From: an uncultured Prevotellaceae bacterium | Lineage (GTDB): Bacteria > Bacteroidota > Bacteroidia > Bacteroidales > Bacteroidaceae | Reading direction: 5' to 3' | DNA length: 64,000 bases | Assembly (NCBI GenBank): GCA_902774815.1 | Contig: CACYJV010000012.1 | Span: forward strand, 1-64,000 | Shown here: positions 51,988-61,475 of the stretch, in pieces | Layout: the number at the start of each line of letters is the position of its first letter | How positions within the stretch are numbered: the stretch's first letter is position 1 | The notes under the pieces: model-generated | What the model saw: only the letters and a program-made list of their open reading frames with translations | Told to the model about the DNA's origin: nothing | Database searches by the model: none | Made by a program: the position numbers and the translations under genes

Positions 51988-53442
51988 ATGAAGAAAGAAT
52001 CTTATATGAAGAGTTGTGTGGCAACGTTGGTGCTTCTCTCCGCAATGGGAGTTAGCGCTATGAGCGGCAGCGCAGGACAGATGACCGGCATGCCAGCTGT
52101 TGCCGATGACTCCGTTCCTGCGACGAAAAAGGCTCCGGTGATTCCTGAAACCAGTATTATCGATGAGGTGATATGGGTTGTGGGCGATGAACCTATTTTG
52201 AAGTCGGACGTAGAAGCCATGCGTATGCAGGCTGAGGCTGAAGGCACGCACTTCAAAGGTAATCCCGACTGTACAATACCTGAGCAGATGGCTGTGCAGA
52301 AACTGTTCTTGCATCAGGCTGCCATTGACTCCATCGAGGTGACAGAGTCGGAAGTACTACAGGGCATTGACGCTCAGTTGGAACGCTGGATAAAGCTTGT
52401 AGGTTCGCAGGAGAAACTTGAAGAGTATCAAGGTAAGAGCATAGCTCGCATACGTCTTGACATGCACGACGACTACAAGAACTCTTTGCTCGTCAGCGAG
52501 ATGAAGAAGAAACTTGTAGCCGACGTCAGCGTAACTCCAGCCGACGTACGTAATTACTTCAAAGACCTGCCTGAGGACAGCATTCCCTTTGTGCCCACTG
52601 AGGTAGAGGTGGAAATTATCACCCAGCAACCACGTATCGCTATTGAGGAAATCAACCGCGTGAAGGATCAGTTGCGCAACTATACCGACCGCGTCAACAA
52701 AGGCGAGACTACCTTTGCAACTCTGGCGAGACTCTATTCCGAGGACGGCTCAGCCCGACAGGGTGGTGAGTTGGGCTACATGGGGCGTGCTGAACTGGAT
52801 CCTGCATTCTCAAGTGTGGCCTTCAACCTGACGGATCCGAAAAAGGTATCGAAAATTGTAGAGTCGGAGTTTGGATTCCACATCATTCAGCTCATTGACA
52901 AGCGTGGTGACCGCGTGAACTGTCGCCATATTCTGCTGAAACCTCAGGTATCGCCCGAGGCCGTTGAACAGATCAAGGCGCGTCTCGACAGTATTGCCGA
53001 TGATATTCGTGGTGGGAAGTTTACCTTTGAAGACGGTGCAACATATATTTCCGACGATAAGGAAACCAAGAACAACCATGGTGTGATGGCATTCTTTGAC
53101 AGGAACAACCAAACGCTGACATCGCGCTTCCAGATGCGTGATCTCGCACCCGAGGTGGCGCGTGTCGTCGACACGATGAAGGTGGGTCAGGTGTCGCAGG
53201 CTTTCACCATGATCAATTCTAAGGGAAAGCTCGTTGGTGCCATCGTCAAACTGAAGAACCGTGTTGAAGCCCATAAGGCAACAATTAACGAGGACTATCA
53301 GGTGCTGAAGAACGTGGTGATGGACAGACGTCGTGAGGAAGTCATCAGCAATTGGGTGGCTGACAAGATCAAACACACGTATGTCAGAATGAACGATCGC
53401 TACAAAGATTGTGAATACGAATATCAAGGTTGGATAAAATGA
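51988..53442 (+). CDS. periplasmic peptidyl-prolyl isomerase (SurA-like, second of two)
   Basis: 484 residues; start at 51988 or 52006. Signal peptide, then a SurA_N-like chaperone region (about 45-180). Two parvulin domains follow: IITQQPRIAIEEINRV through RQGGELGYMGRAELDPAF and FGFHIIQLIDKRGD near 208-308, and CRHILLKPQVSPEAVEQIKA near 313-415. Two PPIase domains plus the N-terminal core is the full E. coli SurA layout, so this is the closer SurA equivalent. Outer-membrane protein biogenesis is the likely role. It overlaps the start of the next gene (ATGA at 53439), an OstA-like protein. Confidence 0.88.
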   Translation: MKKESYMKSCVATLVLLSAMGVSAMSGSAGQMTGMPAVADDSVPATKKAPVIPETSIIDEVIWVVGDEPILKSDVEAMRMQAEAEGTHFKGNPDCTIPEQMAVQKLFLHQAAIDSIEVTESEVLQGIDAQLERWIKLVGSQEKLEEYQGKSIARIRLDMHDDYKNSLLVSEMKKKLVADVSVTPADVRNYFKDLPEDSIPFVPTEVEVEIITQQPRIAIEEINRVKDQLRNYTDRVNKGETTFATLARLYSEDGSARQGGELGYMGRAELDPAFSSVAFNLTDPKKVSKIVESEFGFHIIQLIDKRGDRVNCRHILLKPQVSPEAVEQIKARLDSIADDIRGGKFTFEDGATYISDDKETKNNHGVMAFFDRNNQTLTSRFQMRDLAPEVARVVDTMKVGQVSQAFTMINSKGKLVGAIVKLKNRVEAHKATINEDYQVLKNVVMDRRREEVISNWVADKIKHTYVRMNDRYKDCEYEYQGWIK

Positions 53443-55166
53443 CCCCATTCGGCAAGCATAGCACATTACTGAACGGGCATAGAATCACGGTGATGGTTCT
53501 GTGCCTGTTTGTCCTATGTCTTGTCCATGCTGTCACGCCGGTAAAAAAGCGAAAGGCAAAGGACGAAAAGGTCTATCTGGAGCATGCTGACGAATTGCGT
53601 TATGACTTGTTCGGACCTAATCCGGAGGCACAAATCGCCAAGGGAAAGGTGCACTTTATCCATCAGGGTGCACACCTGTGGTGCGATAGCGCCTACTATT
53701 ATGAGTCGTCGAACTCTGTAAAGGCATTCGGCCACGTGCGCTTCAAACAGGGCGACACCCTCTCGCTGACCTGTAATCAGGCTACTTACGATGGTGGTCA
53801 GGAGTTGATGGTGGCCAGTCGAGACGTGGTTTTGAAGCACAGAAGGCAGACACTCTTCACGGATAGCCTGACCTACGACCGACTCTACAAGACAGCCTTC
53901 TTCGTTGATGGTGGCAAACTGGTCGATGGCAAAGATAACTTGGTGTCTGACTGGGGTGAGTATAACACGGAAACGAGGCAAGCGGTGTTCTACTATGACG
54001 TGAAGCTCTACAACGGCAATCGTCTGGTGACCACCGATACGCTTTACTACGACACACCGACCTCGGTGGCTCATGTTGTGGGGCCCTCAAAGGTGACGCA
54101 GGATGGCAGTACCATTGACACGGAGAACGGTTTCTTCAACACAAAGACCAACCAAGCGCAAATGTACGGGCGTTCGACGGTGGTCGATAAGCAGAAGACC
54201 ATCACGGGCGACAGCCTCTTCTACGATGAGAAGACTGGTAGCAGCGAAGGTTTTGGAAATGTGATCTACATCGATAGTGAAAACAAGAACGAACTGAACT
54301 GCGAGCACCTTATTTATAATGAGAAGGAGGGCACGGGTTTTGCCACTCAACGTGCATTGGTAAAGGACTTCTCGCAGAAGGATACGCTCTACATGCATGG
54401 CGACTCCATCAAAATCTATACGTTTAACATCGGAACGGACTCCGTTTACCGAAAAGTGCACTGCTTTGACCACGTGCGTGCCTATCGCAGCGATGTGCAG
54501 GCGGTGTGCGACTCGCTGGTATTCAATTCGCAGGATTCTTGCATGACCATGTATAAGGACCCCATCGTATGGAATATGGGGCGCCAGTTGCTGGGCGAAG
54601 AGATACGGGTTTACATGAACGACTCAACAGTTCGCATGGCACGCGTCATCGGGCAAGCCATGTCCATCGAAAAGGTGGAGGATCCCGACCGTTTCAACCA
54701 GATCTCATCGAAAGAGATGCAGGCATTCTTCAACGATGGCAACATCCAACTGGCAGTGGCTTCGGGCAATGTTCAGACGGTGTATTATCCCATTGACGAC
54801 AAAGACTCAGTGGTGGTGCTGATGAACTATCTGGAGACTGACACGCTGAAAATGTTCTTCAAGCCAGGACGCAAACTCGACCACATCAAGACGACAAAGG
54901 GCACGGGAACATCTTATCCGCTTACACAGATACCGCCTTCGAAACGCTATCTTCCGCAGTATGCATGGTTCGAAGACCTCCGTCCAATTAGCAAGGATGA
55001 CGTTTTCCTATGGCGTGGAAAGTCAAATGACAGCAAACTGAAGGTTGTTGAGCGGCACGAAGCTCCCGTACAGACGTTGGGGACGAAAACAAAGACCATG
55101 CCACAAACCACAGATGAGTCAACGTCAACGGCAGAGCCAACACCAGCAGACGAACAACAATTATAA
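53439..55166 (+). CDS. OstA/LptA-like protein
   Basis: 575 residues, start at 53439, overlapping the SurA stop. Signal anchor HRITVMVLCLFVLCLVHA. The rest is a long beta-jellyroll type array with repeated strand pairs: LWCDSAYYYESSNSVKAFGH, LFTDSLTYDRLYKTAFFVDG, YDVKLYNGNRLVTTDTLYYD, and TITGDSLFYDEKTGSSEGFG. This is the OstA fold used by LPS-bridge proteins (LptA, LptD N-domain). Longer than LptA (about 180 residues), it is a Bacteroidetes-type variant that probably carries LPS or other lipids across the periplasm. The C-terminal tail is Thr/Pro-rich. Position beside SurA and mutL is conserved in Bacteroidales from what I remember. Confidence 0.85.
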   Translation: MTPFGKHSTLLNGHRITVMVLCLFVLCLVHAVTPVKKRKAKDEKVYLEHADELRYDLFGPNPEAQIAKGKVHFIHQGAHLWCDSAYYYESSNSVKAFGHVRFKQGDTLSLTCNQATYDGGQELMVASRDVVLKHRRQTLFTDSLTYDRLYKTAFFVDGGKLVDGKDNLVSDWGEYNTETRQAVFYYDVKLYNGNRLVTTDTLYYDTPTSVAHVVGPSKVTQDGSTIDTENGFFNTKTNQAQMYGRSTVVDKQKTITGDSLFYDEKTGSSEGFGNVIYIDSENKNELNCEHLIYNEKEGTGFATQRALVKDFSQKDTLYMHGDSIKIYTFNIGTDSVYRKVHCFDHVRAYRSDVQAVCDSLVFNSQDSCMTMYKDPIVWNMGRQLLGEEIRVYMNDSTVRMARVIGQAMSIEKVEDPDRFNQISSKEMQAFFNDGNIQLAVASGNVQTVYYPIDDKDSVVVLMNYLETDTLKMFFKPGRKLDHIKTTKGTGTSYPLTQIPPSKRYLPQYAWFEDLRPISKDDVFLWRGKSNDSKLKVVERHEAPVQTLGTKTKTMPQTTDESTSTAEPTPADEQQL

Positions 55167-55178
55167 CCCTATCAGCCT

Positions 55179-57002
55179 ATGAGCGATATCATCCAATTGC
55201 TTCCCGACTCCGTAGCCAACCAGATTGCGGCAGGCGAGGTGATCCAGCGTCCGGCAAGTGTCATCAAGGAACTTGTCGAGAACTCTGTGGATGCTGGCGC
55301 CACGGCTATCGATGTGCTGGTAGTGGATGCTGGACGGACTTCCATTCAGGTAATAGATAACGGTTGCGGTATGTCTGAGACTGATGCCAGACTGGCTTTT
55401 GAAAGGCATGCCACGTCGAAAATACGTGTAGCCGACGACTTGTTCTCGCTCCACACGATGGGTTTCCGCGGTGAGGCACTGCCTTCCATCGCCGCTGTAT
55501 CTCAGGTGGAGTTGCGAACGAGGCTGAAAGGGGAGGAGATAGGTACGCTACTGTCGCTCTCCGGTTCGCGCTTTGTCAGTCAAGAGGCTTGCTCTTGTCC
55601 GGTGGGTAGTAATTTCCTCATCAGTAACTTGTTCTTTAATGTGCCAGCCAGGCGTAAGTTCCTGAAGTCGAACACAACCGAGTTGAATAATATCCTGACG
55701 GCATTTGAGCGCATCGCACTCGTCAATCCTTCGGTATCGTTCACGTTGCGCAGTAATGGGACAGAGTTGTTCAACCTGCGTTCCAGCAATCAGCGGCAAC
55801 GTATCGTCGACATTTTTGGCAAGCGCTTGAACCAAGACTTGCTTCCTTTGGGTGTGGAAACGTCGATGTGCAACATCTCTGGTTTCGTCGGTAAACCCGA
55901 ATCAGCTCGTAAAAAGGGCGCTCAACAGTGTTTCTTTGTGAATGGGCGCTACATGAAGCATCCGTATTTCCATAAGGCGGTCATTAGTGCCTTCGATCGA
56001 CTCGTTCCAGTGGGCGAACAGGTGCCTTACTTCATCTATTTCCAAGTGCCTGCGGCCGATATCGATGTGAATATCCATCCCACAAAGACCGAAATCAAGT
56101 TCGAAAACGAACTGGCCATCTGGCAGATTCTCCAGGCAGCCGTCAAGGAGGCGGTGGGACTCTTTAGCGAGGTTCCTGCCATCGACTTCGATACGCAGGG
56201 TAAGCCAGACATTCCTGTCTTTGACCCGTCAACATCAGCATCGCCATCGGCACCGAAGGTGTCCTATAATCCGCAGTATAATCCATTCAACGCGCATGCA
56301 CAGCAGCCGCGGCCAAAGATGACTGATGACTGGAAGAAACTCTACGATGACCTTTTGGTGCAACCGGCAAATCCTCAGCAAGAAATCTTCGAGACATCCC
56401 AGGCGTCGTCTTCACCTGTAAGCATCATCGCCGATAAGTCGCCTGTTCATTATCAGTATAAGGGGCAGTATATTATGACGGCTGTTAAGTCGGGATTGAT
56501 GGTGATCGATCAGCATCGCGCGCACGTACGTATATTATATGAGGAGTACCTGAAACGCCAAAGTGCCAAACAATGGGCATCGCAGAAACTTCTCTTTCCA
56601 GAGATGGTTCAGTTCTCTACATCCGAGCTGTTGACGTTTACCTCCATTATGGAACAGATGACAGAGATGGGCTTCGAGATGACCGATCTGGGCAGTGGAT
56701 GCTATGCCATCAATGCCATACCAGTAGGTCTTGATGGTCTTAGTCCCGTCAACTTGGTGAAGGATATGGTGGACGCTGCTCGTGAGAAGGGAACTGCCAT
56801 AAAAGACGAAGTAGAACGCACCCTTGCGCTCAGCATGGCTCGCAATGCTGCCATCCCTCACGGGCAGGTTTTGGGCAACGAAGAGATGGAGAATATCGTC
56901 AATAGTCTCTTTGCATGCACTAATGTCAACTATACACCAGATGGTAAATCCATACTTGGAATACTCAAACAGGCAGATATTGAGCATCTTTTAGGGGGTT
57001 AG
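55179..57002 (+). CDS. mutL: DNA mismatch repair protein MutL
   Basis: 607 residues. The GHKL ATPase domain has [11 protein letters not shown], the G1 box DNGCGM and the second glycine motif [16 protein letters not shown], then the transducer domain (about 215-335, [12 protein letters not shown]). A disordered Pro/Ser/Gln linker (about 350-410) leads to the C-terminal dimer domain (about 420-600). The metal site of endonuclease-type MutL (DQHAxxExxxxE) is altered: [13 protein letters not shown]. So it may lack strand-cleaving activity, or use a variant site. It ends a co-oriented run from guaB. Confidence 0.95.
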   Translation: MSDIIQLLPDSVANQIAAGEVIQRPASVIKELVENSVDAGATAIDVLVVDAGRTSIQVIDNGCGMSETDARLAFERHATSKIRVADDLFSLHTMGFRGEALPSIAAVSQVELRTRLKGEEIGTLLSLSGSRFVSQEACSCPVGSNFLISNLFFNVPARRKFLKSNTTELNNILTAFERIALVNPSVSFTLRSNGTELFNLRSSNQRQRIVDIFGKRLNQDLLPLGVETSMCNISGFVGKPESARKKGAQQCFFVNGRYMKHPYFHKAVISAFDRLVPVGEQVPYFIYFQVPAADIDVNIHPTKTEIKFENELAIWQILQAAVKEAVGLFSEVPAIDFDTQGKPDIPVFDPSTSASPSAPKVSYNPQYNPFNAHAQQPRPKMTDDWKKLYDDLLVQPANPQQEIFETSQASSSPVSIIADKSPVHYQYKGQYIMTAVKSGLMVIDQHRAHVRILYEEYLKRQSAKQWASQKLLFPEMVQFSTSELLTFTSIMEQMTEMGFEMTDLGSGCYAINAIPVGLDGLSPVNLVKDMVDAAREKGTAIKDEVERTLALSMARNAAIPHGQVLGNEEMENIVNSLFACTNVNYTPDGKSILGILKQADIEHLLGG

Positions 57003-57100
57003 ATATGTAGTTTTTGTGAAAAAACTTTAAATTAATCGCTTTTTTCGCGATAAACGTGAAATTTTCTTGAGAAAAAGTGCATGCATTAAAAAAATATTGT

Positions 57101-57108
57101 TAACTTTG
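57101..57108 (+). promoter_or_regulatory. -7 box of the major OmpA gene
   Basis: TAACTTTG at 57101-57108. The leader of about 65 nt is A/T-rich (ATTTTTTAATTTATAAATTA), common for highly expressed genes. No clear -33 match at 19-20 bp. Confidence 0.5.
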
Positions 57109-57176
57109 CGCTCGAATAGGCTATTATAGCCATAGAAAAGTAAATATTTTTTAATTTATAAATTAATTATAGTTTT

Positions 57177-58316
57177 ATGAAAAAGTTTTTGATGATTCTG
57201 GCTTTTGCCAGTGTTTCAATGGCCTCAATGGCACAGGAAGATCCTACGCTGAAGTATAGCGTAGCTACAAATTCATTCTGGAGCAACTGGTTCATCCAGG
57301 TTGGCGGTGAGTGGAGTGCTTGGTACTCATCTCAGGAGCATGGTGCAGACCTCGCTGTAAGTCCTATCAAGACTTTCCGCGCTACTCCTAATGCAGCTAT
57401 CGCTATCGGTAAGTGGTTTACTCCTGGCATCGGTCTCCGCACAAAGGTGCAGGGTATCTGGGGACAGAGAGTTATGCAGGATGACGTACATCGCAACACC
57501 AAGTATTGGGTTGCTAACGAGCAGGTGCTCTTCAACCTGAGCAACCTCCTCTGCGGTTACAATGCAAAGCGCGTGTGGAACTTCATCCCCTTCATCGGTG
57601 GTGGTCTCGGCCGCAACATGGATGCTAACCTCTACGCTATGGACCTCAACGCTGGTATCCTGAATACCTTCCGTCTGAGCCGTAAGGTTGCTCTGAACCT
57701 TGAAGTTGGTTACAACCGTTTCGAGAGCGATATCGACGGTGTTGAGCGCGTTACACGTCCTCACCGTGGATGGGAATCACACGACAACAACATCTATGCT
57801 GAACTGGGTCTGACCTTCAACCTCGGTAAGGGCACTTGGGAGAAGACTCCCGATGTGGACGCTATCAAGGCTCTCATGCAGTCTCAGATCGATGCTCTCA
57901 ACGCTCAGCTCAACGATGCTAATGCTGAGAACGCTCGCCTGAAGAACCTGCTTGCTAACCAGAAGCCCGTTGAGACTCCGAAGGCTGTTAAGGAATTCGT
58001 TGGTACTCCGGTATCTGTATTCTTCAACATCAACAAGACCAACATCGCTTCTCAGAAGGACCTCGTGAACGTTCAGGGTATCGCCAACTATGCTAAGGAC
58101 AATGGTTGCAACCTGCTCGTTACCGGTTATGCTGATAGCGCTACGGGTACTCCCGACCACAACCAGTGGCTGTCTGAGGAGCGCGCCAAGACTGTTGCCA
58201 ACGAACTGGTCAACATGGGTGTGAGCCGCGACAAGATCGAGACCGCTGCTAAGGGTGGTGTTGACGAGCTGTCTCCCATCTCGTTCAACCGTCGTGCTAC
58301 TGTTCAGGTTAAGTAA
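57177..58316 (+). CDS. OmpA-family outer-membrane porin (major protein)
   Basis: 379 residues. Signal peptide MKKFLMILAFASVSMASMAQ. The N-terminal barrel (about 25-220) has strands such as WFIQVGGEWSAWYSS, AIAIGKWFTPGIGLRTKVQG and VALNLEVGYNRFES. After a coiled linker (DALNAQLNDANAENARLKNL) the OmpA C-terminal domain (about 275-379) has LLVTGYADSATG, WLSEERAKTVANELV and FNRRATVQV. Codon use is strongly biased towards frequent codons and the terminator is strong, so it should be abundant. It is the Bacteroidetes OmpA-like porin that also binds peptidoglycan. Confidence 0.93.
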   Translation: MKKFLMILAFASVSMASMAQEDPTLKYSVATNSFWSNWFIQVGGEWSAWYSSQEHGADLAVSPIKTFRATPNAAIAIGKWFTPGIGLRTKVQGIWGQRVMQDDVHRNTKYWVANEQVLFNLSNLLCGYNAKRVWNFIPFIGGGLGRNMDANLYAMDLNAGILNTFRLSRKVALNLEVGYNRFESDIDGVERVTRPHRGWESHDNNIYAELGLTFNLGKGTWEKTPDVDAIKALMQSQIDALNAQLNDANAENARLKNLLANQKPVETPKAVKEFVGTPVSVFFNINKTNIASQKDLVNVQGIANYAKDNGCNLLVTGYADSATGTPDHNQWLSEERAKTVANELVNMGVSRDKIETAAKGGVDELSPISFNRRATVQVK

Positions 58317-58340
58317 TCTGATTAGCTAACGATTAAGAAT

Positions 58341-58376
58341 AAGGTGCTTCGAGTTTCTCGAGGCACCTTTTCTTTT
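58341..58376 (+). terminator. terminator of the major OmpA gene
   Basis: AAGGTGCTTCGAG pairs with CTCGAGGCACCTT around TTT, followed by TTCTTTT. The gap from 58377 to 58635 is AT-rich with no gene seen. Confidence 0.9.
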
Positions 58377-58635
58377 GTAGGGATACCAGTTTGTTTGATC
58401 ACTTTTTGGGGGGCAGGATGTCTGTTCTTTTGATCATGCCTCCACTCTATTGGGTGTAGAACAGCTTTTTCTTTCGAGTAAACCTTTAGTTGATAGATGG
58501 AAAGGGTAGTCTTCTTTTGTATCGCTGTAAAGGGTTTCTGTCATTAAGTTTGTCCTTTGTTGATTGCGTTTTACCCATGTTTTTTCGCTTCTCAGCGCAA
58601 TTTTAGACACTAAAAGGAAAATAAATGCGAAAAAA

Positions 58636-58667
58636 TTTGGTAGATACAAAGAAAAGTCGTACCTTTG
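58636..58667 (+). promoter_or_regulatory. tRNA-Val promoter
   Basis: TTTG at 58636-58639, 20-bp spacer and TACCTTTG at 58660-58667, a perfect Bacteroidota-type promoter 21 bp before the tRNA. Confidence 0.75.
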
Positions 58668-58687
58668 CACTCGCTTTTGAAAAGCAC

Positions 58688-58762
58688 GGGCGTTTAGCTC
58701 AGCTGGTTTAGAGCATCTGCCTTACAAGCAGAGGGTCGGCGGTTCGAATCCGTCAACGCCCA
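58688..58762 (+). tRNA. tRNA-Val (anticodon UAC)
   Basis: 75 nt. Acceptor stem GGGCGTT/AACGCCC with discriminator A; D-arm GCTCAGCTGGTTTAGAGC; anticodon arm CTGCC-TTACAAG-CAG with TAC as the anticodon (Val); T-arm GGCGGTTCGAATCCGTC with the GTTCGAATC loop. CCA is not encoded. Confidence 0.97.
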
Positions 58763-58773
58763 CTTGGGGTGTT

Positions 58774-58808
58774 TCCCTGTGGTCCTTCGGGATTGCAGGG
58801 ATTTTTTT
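58774..58808 (+). terminator. terminator after tRNA-Val
   Basis: TCCCTG at 58774 onward pairs with CAGGGA around GTGGTCC-TTCG-GGATTG, followed by seven T. Confidence 0.85.
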
Positions 58809-58938
58809 GTTTATGTTTGAACCTTGCAGTTTGACCGGTATCTATTGGTAGAATTGCTCTCCTTCACGTTTGTTTTATTCCAATAATGAGCGCATCTGGT
58901 TGCTTTTGTGAGTTAAACAGAGTCCTTTCGTATGCCTA

Positions 58939-59110
58939 TAGCTATGCCTTAGCAAGTTCAAAGCTATGACTTTGCAATGCTAAAGCTATGATTTCGAGTG
59001 GCCAAAGTAATGACTTGGCATGCTTAAAGCAATGACTTATTAAGGCTAAAGCAATGGCTTGTTAAGGCTAAAGCTATGCTTTGGAATGCGTGTAAGAATG
59101 GGTTATGTAG
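58939..59110 (+). repeat. 22-bp phased repeat array 5 (8 units)
   Basis: Cores at 58941, 58963, 58985 (GCTATG), 59007 (GTAATG), 59029, 59051 (GCAATG), 59073 (GCTATG) and 59095 (AGAATG): seven intervals of exactly 22 bp. It lies between tRNA-Val and the ABC operon, ending about 30 bp upstream of the operon's -33 box. Confidence 0.88.
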
Positions 59111-59138
59111 AAAAAATATAAAAAAACTTGCAGAAAAA

Positions 59139-59194
59139 TTTGGTCGTTACAAAAAAAGTGTTTACCTTTGCAGTGTACTATTATAGTAGTACAC
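59139..59194 (+). promoter_or_regulatory. promoter and GntR-type operator of the ABC operon
   Basis: TTTG at 59139-59142, 20-bp spacer, TACCTTTG at 59163-59170. A 22-bp palindrome at 59173-59194 (GTGTACTA, TTATAG, TAGTACAC) overlaps the expected transcription start. GT..AC half sites are typical of GntR regulators. The operon's third gene encodes a YtrA-type GntR protein, so self-control is likely. Confidence 0.8.
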
Positions 59195-59252
59195 GTAATT
59201 AGAGTTTAACAAATCACATTATTTACCCTATAATGACGCCAACAAAAAAGTT

Positions 59253-60122
59253 ATGATTAAGATTGAAAACATCAGTTACAAGTACTCTGGATCGCCCTCT
59301 TCGGTGTTCGATGGCCTTTCGCTGTCGTTCGAAGAAGGCAAGATTTACGGGCTACTTGGTAAGAATGGAGTAGGTAAGTCAACGCTTCTCTACCTGCTCA
59401 GTGGATTGCTTTTGCCGGGCAAAGGGCGGATTGAGGTCGATGGCTTTGAGCCTTCTCGCCGCGAACCCTCATTGATGGAAAACGTGTTCTTCGTTCCCGA
59501 TGAGTTTTTGCTGCCCAACATGTCGCTCGCGCGGTATGTTCGATTCTACGGAAAGTTCTATCCGCGCTTCAGCCAGGAAATCTTCGACTCCTGTCTGCAG
59601 GATTTCGAGTTGACCGACGTGAAAAAGATAGGTCAACTGTCGCTCGGACAGAAGAAACGCTTGCTCGTGAGCTTCGCATTGGCCACTCAATGCCGTGTAT
59701 TGCTGATGGACGAACCCACCAATGGCCTCGACATTCCTGCAAAGAGCCTGTTCCGCCGATTGGTGGCGCGCCACATGGCAGAAGATCAGACCATTATTAT
59801 CTCCACCCATCAGGTGCATGACGTCGATGCATTGCTCGACCACATTGTGATTATGGGAACCCATCCCCAGCCCGTCCGCAAGGAAGGTGAAACTGGTGCC
59901 CACGATGCTGACCACGTCCTCCTCAATGCTTCCATTGCAGACTTGCAGGAGCAGTATGCTTTCCAGTATCGCACGATGAACGAACCGTTTGACGATGCCC
60001 TCTACCTCGAACCCACGCCACAGGGCCGTGCTGTGATTGTGAAGAACACCACGGACGAAGAAACCACCGTCAACGTGGAACTCCTCTTCAATGCCGTGGT
60101 GAAAGGCAAACTAGCAAAGTAA
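59253..60122 (+). CDS. ABC transporter ATP-binding protein (YtrB/Bcr-type)
   Basis: 289 residues. Walker A GLLGKNGVGKSTLL (near 33-46), a LSLGQKKRLLVSFAL signature (near 128-142), Walker B VLLMDEPTNGLD, and H-loop IISTHQVHD. The middle FVPDEFLLPNMSLARYVRFY is common in ATPases paired with a separate membrane protein in stress-response exporters. It powers the membrane protein encoded next. The first gene of a three-gene unit: ATPase, permease, GntR regulator, with one promoter and operator. A C-terminal extension of about 75 residues follows the NBD and could be an accessory domain. Confidence 0.9.
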   Translation: MIKIENISYKYSGSPSSVFDGLSLSFEEGKIYGLLGKNGVGKSTLLYLLSGLLLPGKGRIEVDGFEPSRREPSLMENVFFVPDEFLLPNMSLARYVRFYGKFYPRFSQEIFDSCLQDFELTDVKKIGQLSLGQKKRLLVSFALATQCRVLLMDEPTNGLDIPAKSLFRRLVARHMAEDQTIIISTHQVHDVDALLDHIVIMGTHPQPVRKEGETGAHDADHVLLNASIADLQEQYAFQYRTMNEPFDDALYLEPTPQGRAVIVKNTTDEETTVNVELLFNAVVKGKLAK

Positions 60123-60150
60123 CAACGTAACTCCCTTAAATTCCAAACTT

Positions 60151-61041
60151 ATGAATAAGAATTGTTTTAGCTTGCGCCGCTGTTGGTCGTTGTTGAAGGG
60201 CGACCTGCAAAGCAGCCGCCTCGATATATTGCTCCTCGTCGGTGCTATTTTCCTCGTCATCCTTGCCGTGGCTTTGTTCTCGGTGCTAACGCCCAGCATA
60301 ACCTATTCCCAGATACCCGATTTGTCCATTAGTAGTGCCGAGATAGCTGCGCTCAGCGCCATGGGTAACATGGGTTTGGCGGTGAATGTGGCCGAAGTAG
60401 TCATTTTCAGCCGCGTGTTTGCCAATATGTCGACGCGTAGTGGCGAGATCAGCTACCTGATGTTGCCTGCCACAAATAGTGAAAAGTGGCTCAGTCGCGT
60501 GGTCTATGTGTTGTTAGTGGGCTTCGTACTCATTCTCTTTGTGTACTATCTTGCCGTGCTTTTCTGTGGTCTGCTGGGGTGGATGTTCAGCTTTGAGTCC
60601 CTGTCGCTTCTGCCGAAGATGGCCTTCGATAGTACCTACGTTGCCAACCTGTTCCATTTCCAAATTCCTAGGTTCGTTACGCTGGTCAACTCTACGACAC
60701 AGTTCTTCATAGTGGCTGCTTTTGTGTTGGGTGGCACGTGGTTCCGCCGTCTGCCCTGGCTCTATACGGCCCTCATCCTACTTGGCACATTCTTCGTGGT
60801 GTGCATTACTGGCGCCTTTGGAATTGGCTATTACTTCTTGCATCATGCCGGAGGTAACCAAGAGTTTATTGATGCTGTCACTGCCCACAATATCAATGCG
60901 ATGTTTGCCTGTCTCACACCCCTTTTCTACGTGTGTAGCGCCGTTCTGCTCGTGCTCGGCATCGTGATGCTTTGGCTTTCCTACCGTCTGTTCTGCCATC
61001 GGCAGTTGCAGTCGCAGCGCATCATCGTGTTAAAATCGTAA
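60151..61041 (+). CDS. membrane protein, ABC-2-type permease partner
   Basis: 296 residues with six predicted helices (near 24-45, 68-90, 115-145, 180-205, 210-235, 263-285; for example ILLLVGAIFLVILAVALFSVL and LYTALILLGTFFVVCITGAF). No strong family signature, but its place between an ABC ATPase and a GntR regulator, with 28 bp to the former, marks it as the permease of that transporter. The N-terminus is basic and cytosolic. Substrate unknown; YtrA-controlled transporters in other bacteria respond to cell-wall-active compounds. Confidence 0.75.
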   Translation: MNKNCFSLRRCWSLLKGDLQSSRLDILLLVGAIFLVILAVALFSVLTPSITYSQIPDLSISSAEIAALSAMGNMGLAVNVAEVVIFSRVFANMSTRSGEISYLMLPATNSEKWLSRVVYVLLVGFVLILFVYYLAVLFCGLLGWMFSFESLSLLPKMAFDSTYVANLFHFQIPRFVTLVNSTTQFFIVAAFVLGGTWFRRLPWLYTALILLGTFFVVCITGAFGIGYYFLHHAGGNQEFIDAVTAHNINAMFACLTPLFYVCSAVLLVLGIVMLWLSYRLFCHRQLQSQRIIVLKS

Positions 61042-61069
61042 ATTCGTAAATGGTAAATCTGCAGATCCC

Positions 61070-61438
61070 ATGATTTTCACTAACGACAAAGCCATATACG
61101 TGCAGATGGCCGACCGCCTCTGCGATGAGATCCTTGCCGGGACCTACTGTGCAGACGACCGCATACCAAGCGTTCGCGAGTATGCCGTGATGCTCGAGGT
61201 GAATACCAACACAGCCGTGAAAACTTACGAGTTGTTGGCCCGCGAAGGAATCATCTACAACAAGCGAGGATTGGGCTATTATGTCCATCCTGATGCACGC
61301 CAACAGATACTGGAACGGCGTCGTGCTGAGTTTCGCAGTCAGTCGCTTCCAGAGTTGTTCCGCCAAATGCGCCTGCTCGACATCGACATAATTGAGATCG
61401 ACAAAGAGTGGGAACAGAGTAAAAAGGAGACAAAGTAA
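61070..61438 (+). CDS. GntR family transcriptional regulator, YtrA subfamily
   Basis: 122 residues with an N-terminal winged-helix GntR DNA-binding domain (AIYVQMADRLCDEILAGTYC, RIPSVREYAVMLEVNTNTAV and KTYELLAREGIIYNKRGLGY) and only a short helical tail (about 75-122), the hallmark of the YtrA subgroup. The short tail serves for dimerisation. It is the third gene of the operon and its probable operator is the palindrome at 59173-59194. A ligand is not obvious; loss of repression under envelope stress is known for relatives. Confidence 0.93.
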   Translation: MIFTNDKAIYVQMADRLCDEILAGTYCADDRIPSVREYAVMLEVNTNTAVKTYELLAREGIIYNKRGLGYYVHPDARQQILERRRAEFRSQSLPELFRQMRLLDIDIIEIDKEWEQSKKETK

Positions 61439-61475
61439 CTAAATAACAAGGTAACAAAGTAACAAAATAACTGCT
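61435..61475 (+). repeat. 7-bp-period tract after the GntR gene
   Basis: Units such as TAACAAG, GTAACAA, AGTAACA and AAATAAC follow the stop codon in 7-bp steps. The remaining 61476-61652 has no gene. Confidence 0.55.

Noticed and set aside
58434-58670. Minus-strand frame of 78 codons between OmpA and tRNA
   Set aside because: No ribosome-binding site or family; it runs across the tRNA promoter.
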